A DNA stretch of 64,000 nt from UBA2334 sp964396895 (lineage in GTDB: Bacteria; Pseudomonadota; Gammaproteobacteria; Burkholderiales; Burkholderiaceae_C), in contig CAYNGJ010000002.1 of the NCBI GenBank assembly GCA_964396895.1, positions 186,001 through 250,000 of the forward strand, in the 5' to 3' direction. Shown in pieces: positions 20,333 to 28,625 of the stretch. Both the position numbers and the translations under genes were made by a program. Position 1 is the first letter of the stretch. Each line of letters starts with the position of its first letter. Below the pieces are notes generated by a model. The model made no database searches. It was given only the letters and a program-made list of their open reading frames with translations, and was not told the origin of the DNA.

Positions 20333-20761
20333 TCACTTCAGGAAAGTGGAGAGCCAGGCGACGATGGAGATGGCAATCACGATGCCCACGCCAATGATGA
20401 GGTTGTACTGGCGCCCCGCCTGCAGTTCTTCTTCTTCGGCCAGTTTTTCGGCCACGCGCTGCTTGACGAATTCCGGGTTGGGCACCAGTTTGCCGCGGCA
20501 GTAAGGGCACACGCTGGCCTCGGGCAGCACGTATTCCGCGCAGTGGGGGCATTTGACGTGGGTCAGGTCCATGTCGTGCGTGACCGTGTCCAGTGCCTCG
20601 GCCAGCGCCAAGTCTTTGGACATCATCAGCACCACAAAGCCCAGCAGCGGTGAAATCACGATGCCGATCAGTGTCCACGCCAGGGGTCCGCGCCCCCGCT
20701 GTTTGGCCAGCATGCCCACCGCCCCAGCGAACACCACCCAGAGCACAATAAAAGTTGTCAT
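20333..20761 (-). CDS. Zinc-ribbon membrane protein
   Basis: A 142-residue protein. Two N-terminal hydrophobic helices (TTFIVLWVVFAGAVGMLA; AWTLIGIVISPLLGFVVLMM) are followed by a cytosolic zinc ribbon with two CPxC knuckles (CPHCAEYVLPEASVCPYC), a charged helix PEFVKQRVAEKLAEEEELQ and a C-terminal membrane helix. The arrangement resembles zinc-ribbon 'superinfection immunity'-like small membrane proteins, but no function is established. The start MTTFIVLW is at 20761; an in-frame extension to 21121 lies across the CoA-transferase gene and is not credible. It ends at its own terminator. Confidence 0.8.
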   Translation of the reverse strand: MTTFIVLWVVFAGAVGMLAKQRGRGPLAWTLIGIVISPLLGFVVLMMSKDLALAEALDTVTHDMDLTHVKCPHCAEYVLPEASVCPYCRGKLVPNPEFVKQRVAEKLAEEEELQAGRQYNLIIGVGIVIAISIVAWLSTFLK

Positions 20762-20873
20762 CCCATTCCCCGTTGATTTAACCGGTTGAGAATAGCCGGA
20801 AGCCAAGCCATTGACCAGAGTTTTGGTGCGGTCTGGTGCTCCATCGTGGCGGAAATTGCGCAGTGGTGCGGGT

Positions 20874-21788
20874 TTAAGACAACGTGTGCAGGGGCCAATC
20901 CCGCTCGGTGGCCAGTTGTTGCAGCTGTTGCGCCGAGTGGCGGGCGAAAAAAGCCGCCAGCGCCTGGCGCGTGTCGGGTGCGTGCATGGCGGGGGGCGTG
21001 TCGGTTGGCAAGCCAACTGCCGCGCACAGGCTGCGCGCGAAATGGGGCTCCAGTGCGGCCACCGCCACGCGTCCATCCAGGCAGGCGTACACGCCGTAGC
21101 CTGCGTGGGCTCCGCCCACATCGCCTTCGGGCCGTGTCAGGCCCCACTGGCGGGGCAGGGCCAACCAGGCGGCCGCATCGCTCAAGGCCACTTCGCGCCA
21201 TTGGCCTTGGCCGGTGGCGTGCCTGATCAGCAGGGCCTGCAGCACGGCTTCGCTGGTGGCGAGTGCCCCGCCCATGTCGGCGTAGAGGGTGGCGGGCAGG
21301 TTCAACCCCTGAACCAGGTCGTTCTCTGCCAGGTAGGTCAAGTCGTGGCCGGGCTCTTCGGCCCGTGTGCCTGGGGCACCAACGATGCTGATCACCACCA
21401 GCCGGGGGTGGGCCGCGTGCAGGCTGTCCCAGGACAGCCCCAGTTTGGCCAGCGCGGACGGTCGAAAGGAGGTGATGAGCACGTCGGTGTGGGCCAGTTC
21501 GGTGTGCAAGGCCTGTTGGCCGTCGGCGTGTTTCAGGTCCAGGGTCAGGCGTGTCAGGCCATGGTGCAAGGCCTGGTAGGCCTCGAGGCTGTAGGTGGCC
21601 ATGGGGTCGCCGGCCGGGGGTTCCACCTTGGTGCACATGGCCCCCATGGCACGCAGGCGCATGAGTGCGGCTGGCCCCGGCAGGTTCAGGGCCAGGCTGA
21701 GCACCCGCAGGCCTTGCAGCGGCTGGTGGCTGTGGACGGGGGCTGTGGCGTGCCGCGGGCTGGTGTGGGTGGGGCTGGGCTGGGTCAT
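20874..21788 (-). CDS. CaiB/BaiF class III CoA-transferase family protein
   Basis: A 304-residue member of the family that includes formyl-CoA transferase, carnitine CoA-transferase and alpha-methylacyl-CoA racemase. The N-terminal block LQGLRVLSLALNLPGPAALMRLRAMGA and KVEPPAGDPM is the CoA-binding signature. The catalytic Asp is expected in GHDLTYLA, and the ADMGGAL segment is typical. It is shorter than the usual 380-400 residues, lacking much of the C-terminal domain, which fits the racemase-like short forms. It stands alone, divergent from the OlsB-like gene. Substrate unknown. Confidence 0.85.
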   Translation of the reverse strand: MTQPSPTHTSPRHATAPVHSHQPLQGLRVLSLALNLPGPAALMRLRAMGAMCTKVEPPAGDPMATYSLEAYQALHHGLTRLTLDLKHADGQQALHTELAHTDVLITSFRPSALAKLGLSWDSLHAAHPRLVVISIVGAPGTRAEEPGHDLTYLAENDLVQGLNLPATLYADMGGALATSEAVLQALLIRHATGQGQWREVALSDAAAWLALPRQWGLTRPEGDVGGAHAGYGVYACLDGRVAVAALEPHFARSLCAAVGLPTDTPPAMHAPDTRQALAAFFARHSAQQLQQLATERDWPLHTLS

Positions 21789-21852
21789 GGGGGTGGTGGT
21801 GCCGGGTGGGGTGGGGTGGCGGTCATTATCCCGACGTGGACCTGCTTGGGTT

Positions 21853-21870
21853 GTGTCACGAAAAGTTCAT
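21853..21870 (+). promoter_or_regulatory. Weak Pho-box candidate upstream of the acyltransferase gene
   Basis: GTGTCAC-GAAA-AGTTCAT matches the two 7-base repeats with a 4-base spacer of a PhoB site: six of seven in the first repeat, only four of seven in the second. It lies 110 bases before the start codon and no good -10 follows, so it is a suggestion only. Confidence 0.3.
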
Positions 21871-21979
21871 GAACCCGCCACAGGGTCGACATGTGCGGTT
21901 TTCAGAATGCAGGCCAGACCCGCCCGCGGTCTTGTCTTGTGGGTGGATCACGCCACCCACCTTGCTGACTGGAGTCCCC

Positions 21980-22867
21980 ATGAAAGAACTGCCCACCCCC
22001 ACCATTGACCTGTCGCCCATTGCCTTGCCCCGGGGGTCGCTTCATCCGGCATCACATGCGGTGGGCGCGCTGGCCCCTGAATCGGTGGTGGCACCTGCGG
22101 CGTTGGCCCGGGGCGTTGCGCCTGCGTCCCAGGGTACGGTGGTGACTTGGGCGCGCCACCTGGACGAGGTCCGGGAGGCACAGCGGTTGAGGTACCAGAT
22201 TTTTGCCGAGGAAATGGGGGCGGTGCTGCCCAAAACCGTGCCCGGCCACGACGTGGACCTGTTCGACGATTTTTGCGAACACCTGCTGGTGCGCGACGTG
22301 GCCACAGGTCAGGTCATTGGCACCTACCGCGTGCTCACGCCCACCCAGGCCAAACGGGTGGGAAGCTTCTACAGCGACACCGAGTTTGACCTGACCCGCC
22401 TGCGCGCCATGCGCGACCGCATGGTCGAGCTGGGCCGCAGCTGTGTGCACCGCGAGCACCGCACCGGTGGCGTCATCATGGCGCTGTGGGGCGCGTTGGC
22501 GGATTTCATGGTGCGCAACCAGCTTGACACCATGATTGGCTGCGCCAGCATTCCCATGCAGCACCAGGGTGCCCACGGCATGGTGGGCGGCGGGCACGCG
22601 GCGGCCAGCATCTGGCACAAGCTCAAGGACACACACTTGGCGTCGGTGGAGTTCCATGTGCGGCCCCGCTTGCCACTGCCGGTGGATCGGCTGGACACCT
22701 CGCTGGATGTGGAGCCGCCTGCCCTCATCAAGGGTTATCTGCGTCTGGGGGCCAAAATTTTGGGCGCCCCGGCCTGGGACCCCGATTTCAACGCCGCTGA
22801 CCTGCCCATGATCATGCGCATCGCCGACCTGCACCCACGCTACCGCAAACACTTCCTCGGCGTCTGA
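21980..22867 (+). CDS. GNAT-type N-acyltransferase, OlsB-like (ornithine lipid synthesis)
   Basis: A 295-residue protein of the acyl-ACP-dependent N-acyltransferase family that includes OlsB, which makes lyso-ornithine lipid from ornithine and 3-hydroxyacyl-ACP. Conserved blocks are EVREAQRLRYQIFAEEMGA, VDLFDDFCEHLLVRD, IGTYRVL, MVELGRSCVHREHR, and GCASIPM. A 55-residue Pro/Ala-rich head precedes the domain. A separate OlsA O-acyltransferase is not adjacent. The next gene, 56 bases on, is a GT4 glycosyltransferase, and ppk1/pst genes follow; ornithine lipids and glycolipids replace phospholipids under phosphate starvation, which fits the location. The exact acceptor is inferred. Confidence 0.8.
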   Translation: MKELPTPTIDLSPIALPRGSLHPASHAVGALAPESVVAPAALARGVAPASQGTVVTWARHLDEVREAQRLRYQIFAEEMGAVLPKTVPGHDVDLFDDFCEHLLVRDVATGQVIGTYRVLTPTQAKRVGSFYSDTEFDLTRLRAMRDRMVELGRSCVHREHRTGGVIMALWGALADFMVRNQLDTMIGCASIPMQHQGAHGMVGGGHAAASIWHKLKDTHLASVEFHVRPRLPLPVDRLDTSLDVEPPALIKGYLRLGAKILGAPAWDPDFNAADLPMIMRIADLHPRYRKHFLGV

Positions 22868-22923
22868 GCCGACGCCGCGCCGGCGGTCAACGGCGAAGAC
22901 ACAGAGAGGTTCGAGGAGACGAC

Positions 22924-23985
22924 ATGAAAATTGCGCTGGTCACAGACGCATGGCTGCCCCACGTCAACGGCGTGGTCACCACGCTGGTGGACCTGGTCAA
23001 GGAATTGGGCAGCCAAGGGCATGAGGTGGATGTGATCCACCCCGGGCGCTTCCACGCGCAGCCTGGGCCCTGGCAAATGGGCATGGACCTGGCCCGTTGG
23101 CCCTATCGGAAAATGGCAGAGTTGCTGCGGGCTGGCCGCCCCCAGGCCATTCACCTGGCCACCGAGGGGCCGCTGGGATGGGCCGCCCGGCGGTATTGCT
23201 TGAGCCACAAGTTGCCGTTCACCACCGCGTTCCACGCCAAGTTGCCCGAAATGCTCCAGGCCAATGTGCGCCTGCCGCTGTCCATTGGGTACGCCTGGTT
23301 GCGTTGGTTTCACAGGCCCTCATCGGGGCTGATGGTGCCCACCCACAGTGTCATGCACATGCTGGAGGCCAGGGGCTTTCGGCGCGTGCGCGCCTGGACC
23401 CACGGGGTGGACACCCGCCTGTTTGGGTACGAGCCACAACCTGTGCCGAGCCCGCTGCTGGGCAGCCTGCCCCGGCCCGTGGCCCTGTATGCCGGGCGCA
23501 TTGCCACCGAAAAAAGCCTGGAAGATTTTCTGGCCATGGACTTGCCGGGCAGCAAAGTGGTGTGTGGGACGGGGCCGCTGGAGGCTGCCCTGCGCGACCG
23601 CTACCCTGAGGTGCATTGGATGGGCGCTTTGCAACGCACCGAACTGGCCGGCGTGTACGCCAGCGCAGACGTGTTTGTGTTCCCCAGCCGCACCGAAACC
23701 TTTGGCCACGCCTTGCTGGAATCCATGGCCTGCGGCACCCCCGTGGCGTGCTACCCCGTGGATGGCCCCACCGAAATCCTGGGCAAAGGCCTGGGCGGGG
23801 CCATGGCCAACAACCTGCACGATGCCGTGTTGCGGGCGCTGACCCTGCCGCGCCATGCGGCCCGCTTACGGGCGTTGCAGTTTGGCTGGGGGCAGTCGGT
23901 ACAGCAGTTTGTCAGTCACCTGGTCAATATAGAAGAGCGGACAAACGTCGGCAAAAAAGCGCTGAAAGGCGTATTGGCAGGGTAA
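22924..23985 (+). CDS. GT4-family glycosyltransferase, diacylglycerol/mannosyl-transferase-like
   Basis: A 353-residue GT-B glycosyltransferase. N-terminal half: KIALVTDAWLPHVNGVVTTL and AIHLATEGPLGWAARRYC. C-terminal half: ALYAGRIATEKSLEDFLAMDL with the nucleotide-sugar motif, and SRTETFGHALLESMACGTPVACYPVDGPTEIL with the EX7E pair. This is the MgtA/Agt-like branch that includes enzymes glycosylating diacylglycerol in phosphate-limited bacteria. It directly follows the OlsB-like gene and ends 23 bases before the Pho boxes of ppk1. The last 15 codons overlap repeat copy L. Donor and acceptor are not proven. Confidence 0.85.
   Translation: MKIALVTDAWLPHVNGVVTTLVDLVKELGSQGHEVDVIHPGRFHAQPGPWQMGMDLARWPYRKMAELLRAGRPQAIHLATEGPLGWAARRYCLSHKLPFTTAFHAKLPEMLQANVRLPLSIGYAWLRWFHRPSSGLMVPTHSVMHMLEARGFRRVRAWTHGVDTRLFGYEPQPVPSPLLGSLPRPVALYAGRIATEKSLEDFLAMDLPGSKVVCGTGPLEAALRDRYPEVHWMGALQRTELAGVYASADVFVFPSRTETFGHALLESMACGTPVACYPVDGPTEILGKGLGGAMANNLHDAVLRALTLPRHAARLRALQFGWGQSVQQFVSHLVNIEERTNVGKKALKGVLAG
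23934..23976 (-). repeat. AT-rich N19 repeat, copy L (3' end of the GT4 gene)
   Basis: Minus-strand core CAGCGCT (23964-23958), exactly 19 bases, GCT (23938-23936). It encodes part of the C-terminal tail (NIEERTNVGKKALKGV). This copy is more degenerate inside the 19-base spacer than the others, so membership rests mainly on the spacing and flanks. Confidence 0.5.
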
Positions 23986-24008
23986 ATGCATGTCCAGCGG
24001 GCACCAAA

Positions 24009-24058
24009 CTGTCACCGTTTGGTCATAAGACGAGCCAATAATGACGAAACGGTGACGG
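24009..24058. promoter_or_regulatory. Two inverted Pho boxes upstream of ppk1
   Basis: CTGTCACCGTTTGGTCAT (24009-24026) and, on the other strand, CCGTCACCGTTTCGTCAT (24058-24041) each fit the 7+4+7 PhoB-box layout and differ at only two positions. They face each other 14 bases apart. The pair ends 34 bases before the ppk1 start codon and implies PhoB control of polyphosphate synthesis. Confidence 0.7.
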
Positions 24059-24092
24059 TGTCACCCACCACAACATCAGGGTCAGTGTGCTC

Positions 24093-26441
24093 ATGTCCAT
24101 GGATTCCAATTCAATCACCCTTCAGAGTGACCCCCACCCCGAGGTGGTTTCGGCACTGAGCGGGGCTTCTACCGACGGTGTCGCTCAGGCCGAGACACCG
24201 GCGACCACACCGCCCGCCACCCAGCGGACCCGTGCCCGATCTGCCCCGACCACCAATGCACGTCCGAGGGGCCAGCGTGCCACAGTGCCCAAGGTTACCC
24301 CAGCGACGAAAGCCAAGAAAGTCACCAAATCCACCCGCAGCGCGTCACCTGCCGCACTGCCCACGGCGGCCAGGTTTCAGCTGCTGGACCGCGACCAGAG
24401 CATTCTGTCGTTCGGCGAGCGTGTGCTGGACTGGGCGCGCCGACCAGACGTGCCACTGCTGGAGCGGGTGCGCTACGTGTGCATCGTGTCCTCCAACCTC
24501 GATGAATTTTTCGAGGTGCGTGCCGCTGCCCACATGTCGGCCCAACTCAGTGGCGACAAAAAAGGCGCCTACACCGATGCCTCGTTTGCCGCCTTGGCCG
24601 AGCGCACCCATGCATTGGTGGACGAGCAATACCGCATTTACAACCAGGAGTTGCTGCCCGCGCTGGAGAAGCGGGGCATCAAGGTGTTGTCGCACAGCGA
24701 GCGCAATGCCAACCAGCGCCGATGGGTGCGCGAGTATTTTCTGCGCGAAGTCCAGCCGCTGCTGGTGCCCGTGGGACTGGACCCTGCCCACCCGTTTCCA
24801 CAGGTGGCCAACAAAACGCTGACCTTCATCGTTCGCCTGACCGGGCGCGATGCCTTTGGCCGCGAAAACGAGGTGGCCATTGTCAAAGTGCCGCGCTTTT
24901 TGCCACGTTTTTTGCAGATTCCTGCGCCCCGTGGTTCCAAGCAACAGCACTTTGTGTCCATCTCCAGCCTGATCCGCACCCACCTGGTGGATTTGTTTCC
25001 TGGGCGGCAGGTGACGGAGTTCTCGCAGTTTCGCGTTACCCGCCATTCGGACCTGGCGGTGGACGAAGACGAAGTCAAAAACCTGCGTACCGCATTGCGC
25101 AAAGGCCTACAGCACAGGCACTATGGTCAGGCGGTGCGTCTGGAGGTGTCGGCCGGTTGCTCCGATTTCCTGTCCGACTTTTTGCTCCAGCAGTTTGGTC
25201 TGCCACTGCAAGCGCTCTATCGGGTGCCCGGCCCTGTCAACCTGGTGCGCCTGAACCAGCTCATCGACCTGGTGGATGCACCGGCCATGCGGTTTGAGCA
25301 CCATGCTGCCGGCTGGCCTGCTCAGCTCACGCCGGGCCAGTCGTTTTTTGAACGCCTGCAGCAGGGAGACGTGCTGATCCACCAGCCCTACGAAGCTTTT
25401 GATGCCGTGCTGGCCTTTTTGCGCGAGGCGGTCGAGGACCCCGACGTGCTGGCCATCAAACAAACCATTTACCGCACCGGGGCCCGTTCCGAGTTGATGG
25501 ACCTGCTGCGCGAGGCCGTGCGCCGGGGCAAGGAAGTGACTGCCGTGGTGGAGCTGAAAGCCCGTTTCGATGAAGAGGCCAACATCAATTACGCCGAACG
25601 GCTGGAGTCGGTGGGTGCCCAGGTGGTGTACGGTGTGGTGGGGTTGAAGACCCATGCCAAGATGATGCTCATCACCCGGCGCGAGCAGGGCAGGCTGGTG
25701 CGCTATGCCCACCTGTCCACCGGCAACTACAACCCCGGCACGGCCCGCCTGTACACCGACGTGAGCCACCTCAGTGCCGATGAGACGCTGACCGCCGACG
25801 TGGAACACCTGTTTCTGCACCTGGCGAGCCAGAACCGCCTGCCGCGCCTGAACAAGGCCTTGACCGCCCCTTTTCACCTGCACAAAGCGATGCTGGAGCG
25901 CATGGAGGCGGCGGCCCGTGCCGCGTTGGCGGGTCAGCGCGCGCGCATCGTCCTGAAAATGAACGCCCTGACCGACGAAGTGCTGGCGCGTGCCCTGGCC
26001 CACGCCTCGCAATGTGGTGTGCAGGTGGACGTGATCGTGCGTGGCGCCTGCATCTTGCCGCCCGGCCTGCCGGGGGTGAGCGACAACATCCGCATCCGTT
26101 CCGTGATCGGACGGCTTCTGGAGCACTCACGGGTGTTTCATTTCCAGATCGGGGATGAAGACCAGCTGTGGCTGTCCAGCGCCGACTGGATGAACCGCAA
26201 CATGCTGCGCCGAGTGGAGCTGGCCTGGCCCGTGACCGATCCGCACCTCAAGCAGCGTGTCATCCATGAGTGCCTGGACATGTACCTGGCCGACACCCGC
26301 GATGCGTGGCTGCTGCAACCCGACGGCAGCTACCAGCGGGTGGTGACCGACAGCGTCACCAAAGGCAAGGGAAAGGGCAAACCGGCGGTGGGGGTGGCTG
26401 CGCAGGCCACCCTGATGTCGCGCTATGGGCGCAAAGGGTGA
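24093..26441 (+). CDS. ppk1: Polyphosphate kinase 1 with basic N-terminal extension
   Basis: A 782-residue enzyme reversibly polymerising the gamma-phosphate of ATP into polyphosphate. The autophosphorylated His is H521 (GLKTHAKMML) and the second essential His is H678 (LLEHSRVFHF). Both are exactly 86 residues beyond the E. coli positions (435 and 592), so the core is colinear and about 86 residues are added at the N-terminus. The conserved N-domain starts at RFQLLDRDQSILSFGERVLDWA. The extension is Thr/Ala/Pro-rich, then Lys/Arg-rich (TPATKAKKVTKSTRSAS). ATG 24093 or 24099 are both possible. Two Pho boxes precede it and sixA follows 5 bases later. Confidence 0.95.
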   Translation: MSMDSNSITLQSDPHPEVVSALSGASTDGVAQAETPATTPPATQRTRARSAPTTNARPRGQRATVPKVTPATKAKKVTKSTRSASPAALPTAARFQLLDRDQSILSFGERVLDWARRPDVPLLERVRYVCIVSSNLDEFFEVRAAAHMSAQLSGDKKGAYTDASFAALAERTHALVDEQYRIYNQELLPALEKRGIKVLSHSERNANQRRWVREYFLREVQPLLVPVGLDPAHPFPQVANKTLTFIVRLTGRDAFGRENEVAIVKVPRFLPRFLQIPAPRGSKQQHFVSISSLIRTHLVDLFPGRQVTEFSQFRVTRHSDLAVDEDEVKNLRTALRKGLQHRHYGQAVRLEVSAGCSDFLSDFLLQQFGLPLQALYRVPGPVNLVRLNQLIDLVDAPAMRFEHHAAGWPAQLTPGQSFFERLQQGDVLIHQPYEAFDAVLAFLREAVEDPDVLAIKQTIYRTGARSELMDLLREAVRRGKEVTAVVELKARFDEEANINYAERLESVGAQVVYGVVGLKTHAKMMLITRREQGRLVRYAHLSTGNYNPGTARLYTDVSHLSADETLTADVEHLFLHLASQNRLPRLNKALTAPFHLHKAMLERMEAAARAALAGQRARIVLKMNALTDEVLARALAHASQCGVQVDVIVRGACILPPGLPGVSDNIRIRSVIGRLLEHSRVFHFQIGDEDQLWLSSADWMNRNMLRRVELAWPVTDPHLKQRVIHECLDMYLADTRDAWLLQPDGSYQRVVTDSVTKGKGKGKPAVGVAAQATLMSRYGRKG

Positions 26442-26446
26442 ACGAC

Positions 26447-26908
26447 ATGGACTTGGTGTTGTGGCGTCATGCGGAAGCCCAGGATTGGACTCCCGAGGGC
26501 CAAGACATGGCCCGAAAACTCACGCCCAAAGGCCTGAAGCAGGCCAGGCGCATGGGCGCGTGGCTGGATCAGCACCTGCCCGCCTCAGCCCGCGTGCTGT
26601 GCAGCCCGGCCGTGCGCACCGTGCAAACCGTGGAGTGGTTGGGGCGGCCATTTCACATCCGACCTGGTTTGGCGCCCGATGCCAGCCCCCTGGCGCTGCG
26701 TGAGCTGGTGGGCTGGCCCCACACCGGTGGCCTGACGCTGGTGGTGGGCCACCAGCCCACGCTGGGCCAGGTGGTGGCCCAGTTGCTGGGCTTGCAGGAT
26801 GCGGAGTGCGCCATCAAGAAAGGCGCGGTGTGGTGGTTGCGCCACCGCGTGCGCGACGGTGAGACACAAACCACACTGGTCACGGTGCAAACCCCCGACC
26901 TGATCTGA
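26447..26908 (+). CDS. sixA: SixA-type phosphohistidine phosphatase
   Basis: A 153-residue histidine-phosphatase-superfamily protein. The catalytic RHG-like motif is at the N-terminus (DLVLWRHAEAQDW), the second arginine is in RVLCSPAVRTVQT and the second histidine in VVGHQPTLGQVV. SixA proteins are short because they lack the helical cap, as here, and act on phosphohistidine in HPt domains or in NPr. It follows ppk1 by 5 bases and is surely cotranscribed. Given PPK1's own phosphohistidine intermediate, a regulatory link is conceivable but unproven. Confidence 0.9.
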   Translation: MDLVLWRHAEAQDWTPEGQDMARKLTPKGLKQARRMGAWLDQHLPASARVLCSPAVRTVQTVEWLGRPFHIRPGLAPDASPLALRELVGWPHTGGLTLVVGHQPTLGQVVAQLLGLQDAECAIKKGAVWWLRHRVRDGETQTTLVTVQTPDLI

Positions 26909-26952
26909 ACACCGCATGCTTGGGCCCGCCGGTGTGTGTCAGGCGGTGAGCC

Positions 26953-28443
26953 TCATTCGAAGGTGTAGGTCATTTTCCAGCCCACCTTTTGCCAAGCCAG
27001 GGCTTCTTCCTGAATCAGCCAGGCCGATTGGGGGTGGTGGTGTGCCCAGCCCACATCGGCCACCAGCTTGATTTGCCGGGGCTTGAACTGCACTGAAATG
27101 GCCCGGTGATCGGGGTCGCGGCGGGCGTGGCACAGCAGCACGGCCAGGCGCAGGCACACCAGCTGCTTGACCAACAGCTCATCGCCCAGCCAGTGCTCCA
27201 GTTTGCGCAGTTTGCCGCGCTGACCCAGCACCAGCAAGCTCAGGCGTTGCAGCTCTGCCATGGAGAAGCCCGGGGCGTCCACATGCTCCAGCACGTAGGC
27301 CCCGTGGTGGTGTGCATCGTCGTGGGAAATGTGCACCCCTAGCTCGTGCAGGCGGGCCGCCCAGTCCAGTTTTTTGGAGTGGCGTTCGTTGTGGGCATTG
27401 GGGGCGGCGATCTGGCCAAACAGTGCCGACGCCACCATGCCCACCCGGCGAGCCTGGGATGCGTCAACTGAGAAACGCTGGCTCAACCATTGAACGGTGC
27501 GCTCGCGCACATCGGACACGTCGGACTCCCGGTCAATCAAGTCGTACAGCGCGCCATTGCGCAAAGCACCCTGGGCGGGTTGCATGTAGTCGATGTCAAA
27601 CAGGTCAAACACGGCCTGCAACACGCTCAAGCCCCCGCCAATGACCTGCTTGCGCTCGTCCTTGATGCCTTCCAACCGCAGGTTGTCGACGTTCTGGGCT
27701 TTGATGAGCTTGTCGCGCAGCCAGTCCAGGGCTTCACGGGTGATGGTGTCGTCCGTTCGGCCATTGGCCAGCAGCACGTCGGAAATGGCCCCCACGGTGC
27801 CTGAGGATCCGTAGGCGACGTCCCATTGGCTGCGCGGGAACATGTCCAACGCTTCGTCCAGCACGGCCTGTGCGGCAATTTCGGCGGTTTTGAAGGCCTG
27901 CGGGGTGAACACGTTGTTGGGAAAGTACTTGGCCGACCAAGCCACGCTGCCCAAGCGAAAAGAATCCATGGCCTTGGCCTGAAAGCCCAGACCCATGATG
28001 AGTTCGGTGGAGCGGCCGCCGATGTCCACCACCAGGCGGCGCTCGTCGGATTGGGGCAACAGACGGGACACGCCCTGGTAAATCAGGCGCGCTTCTTCCA
28101 GGCCTGAAATCACCTCGATGGGGAAGCCCAGAATCAGCTGGGCGCGCTGAATAAAAACGTCGCGGTTGCGGGCTTCGCGCAGGGTCTGGGTGGCCACGGC
28201 GCGCACCTGGCTGCGGTCAAAGCCCTTGATGCGCTCTGCAAAGCGGGCCAGGCAGTCCCAGCCGCGCTGCATGGCGATGTCGCTGAGGGTGCGGTCTTCG
28301 CTCAGGCCGCTGCCTTGGCGAACCCCTTCTTTCAGGTACTCGACGCGTTGAATGTGACCGTGGTCGTAGCGACCAATTTCCAGCCTGAAGCTGTTGGAGC
28401 CGAGATCGACTGCGGCGAGTAAGGTTCCGTTTTGCATGGGCAT
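26953..28443 (-). CDS. ppx: Exopolyphosphatase (Ppx/GppA family)
   Basis: A 496-residue enzyme that degrades polyphosphate (and possibly pppGpp). The ASKHA-fold start is LLAAVDLGSNSFRLEIG, the phosphate-2 loop LVVDIGGRSTELIMG. The usual EVISGLEEARLIYQGV replaces the Ppx SGxEEAR motif, and the C-terminal HD-like helical region (HELGVHISHDDAHHHGAYVL) is complete. It converges with ppk1-sixA across 44 bases and is divergent from pstS, so synthesis, degradation and uptake of phosphate sit together. It starts at ATG 28443. Confidence 0.93.
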   Translation of the reverse strand: MPMQNGTLLAAVDLGSNSFRLEIGRYDHGHIQRVEYLKEGVRQGSGLSEDRTLSDIAMQRGWDCLARFAERIKGFDRSQVRAVATQTLREARNRDVFIQRAQLILGFPIEVISGLEEARLIYQGVSRLLPQSDERRLVVDIGGRSTELIMGLGFQAKAMDSFRLGSVAWSAKYFPNNVFTPQAFKTAEIAAQAVLDEALDMFPRSQWDVAYGSSGTVGAISDVLLANGRTDDTITREALDWLRDKLIKAQNVDNLRLEGIKDERKQVIGGGLSVLQAVFDLFDIDYMQPAQGALRNGALYDLIDRESDVSDVRERTVQWLSQRFSVDASQARRVGMVASALFGQIAAPNAHNERHSKKLDWAARLHELGVHISHDDAHHHGAYVLEHVDAPGFSMAELQRLSLLVLGQRGKLRKLEHWLGDELLVKQLVCLRLAVLLCHARRDPDHRAISVQFKPRQIKLVADVGWAHHHPQSAWLIQEEALAWQKVGWKMTYTFE

Positions 28444-28557
28444 GTGCTGGGTGTGGGCTGGAGCATAGCACCGGCCTGTGTCAGTACCGGGGGATCGCAG
28501 ATGAGGCTGGGACGCGGGAAGTTTGCCCCGGACGTGGTGTGGGGTTCGGATGCGTCT

Positions 28558-28591
28558 CTGTCACGGCAATGTCACAAAAGCTTCCTAAAGT
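28558..28591 (+). promoter_or_regulatory. PhoB-dependent pstS promoter (Pho box and -10)
   Basis: The Pho box CTGTCACGGCAATGTCAC (28558-28575) is two 7-base direct repeats with a 4-base spacer. Ten bases later comes a -10-like TAAAGT (28586-28591), the layout in which PhoB replaces a -35 element. The start codon of pstS is 35 bases further. Confidence 0.8.
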
Positions 28592-28625
28592 TGGCGTCAT
28601 CTTGTCAACCACCGAAAGGATTCAC

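Noticed and set aside
26909..26952. ACACCG...CGGTGT inverted repeat between sixA and ppx as a terminator
   Set aside because: Only 6 bp with a 15-base loop and no T-tract on either side.
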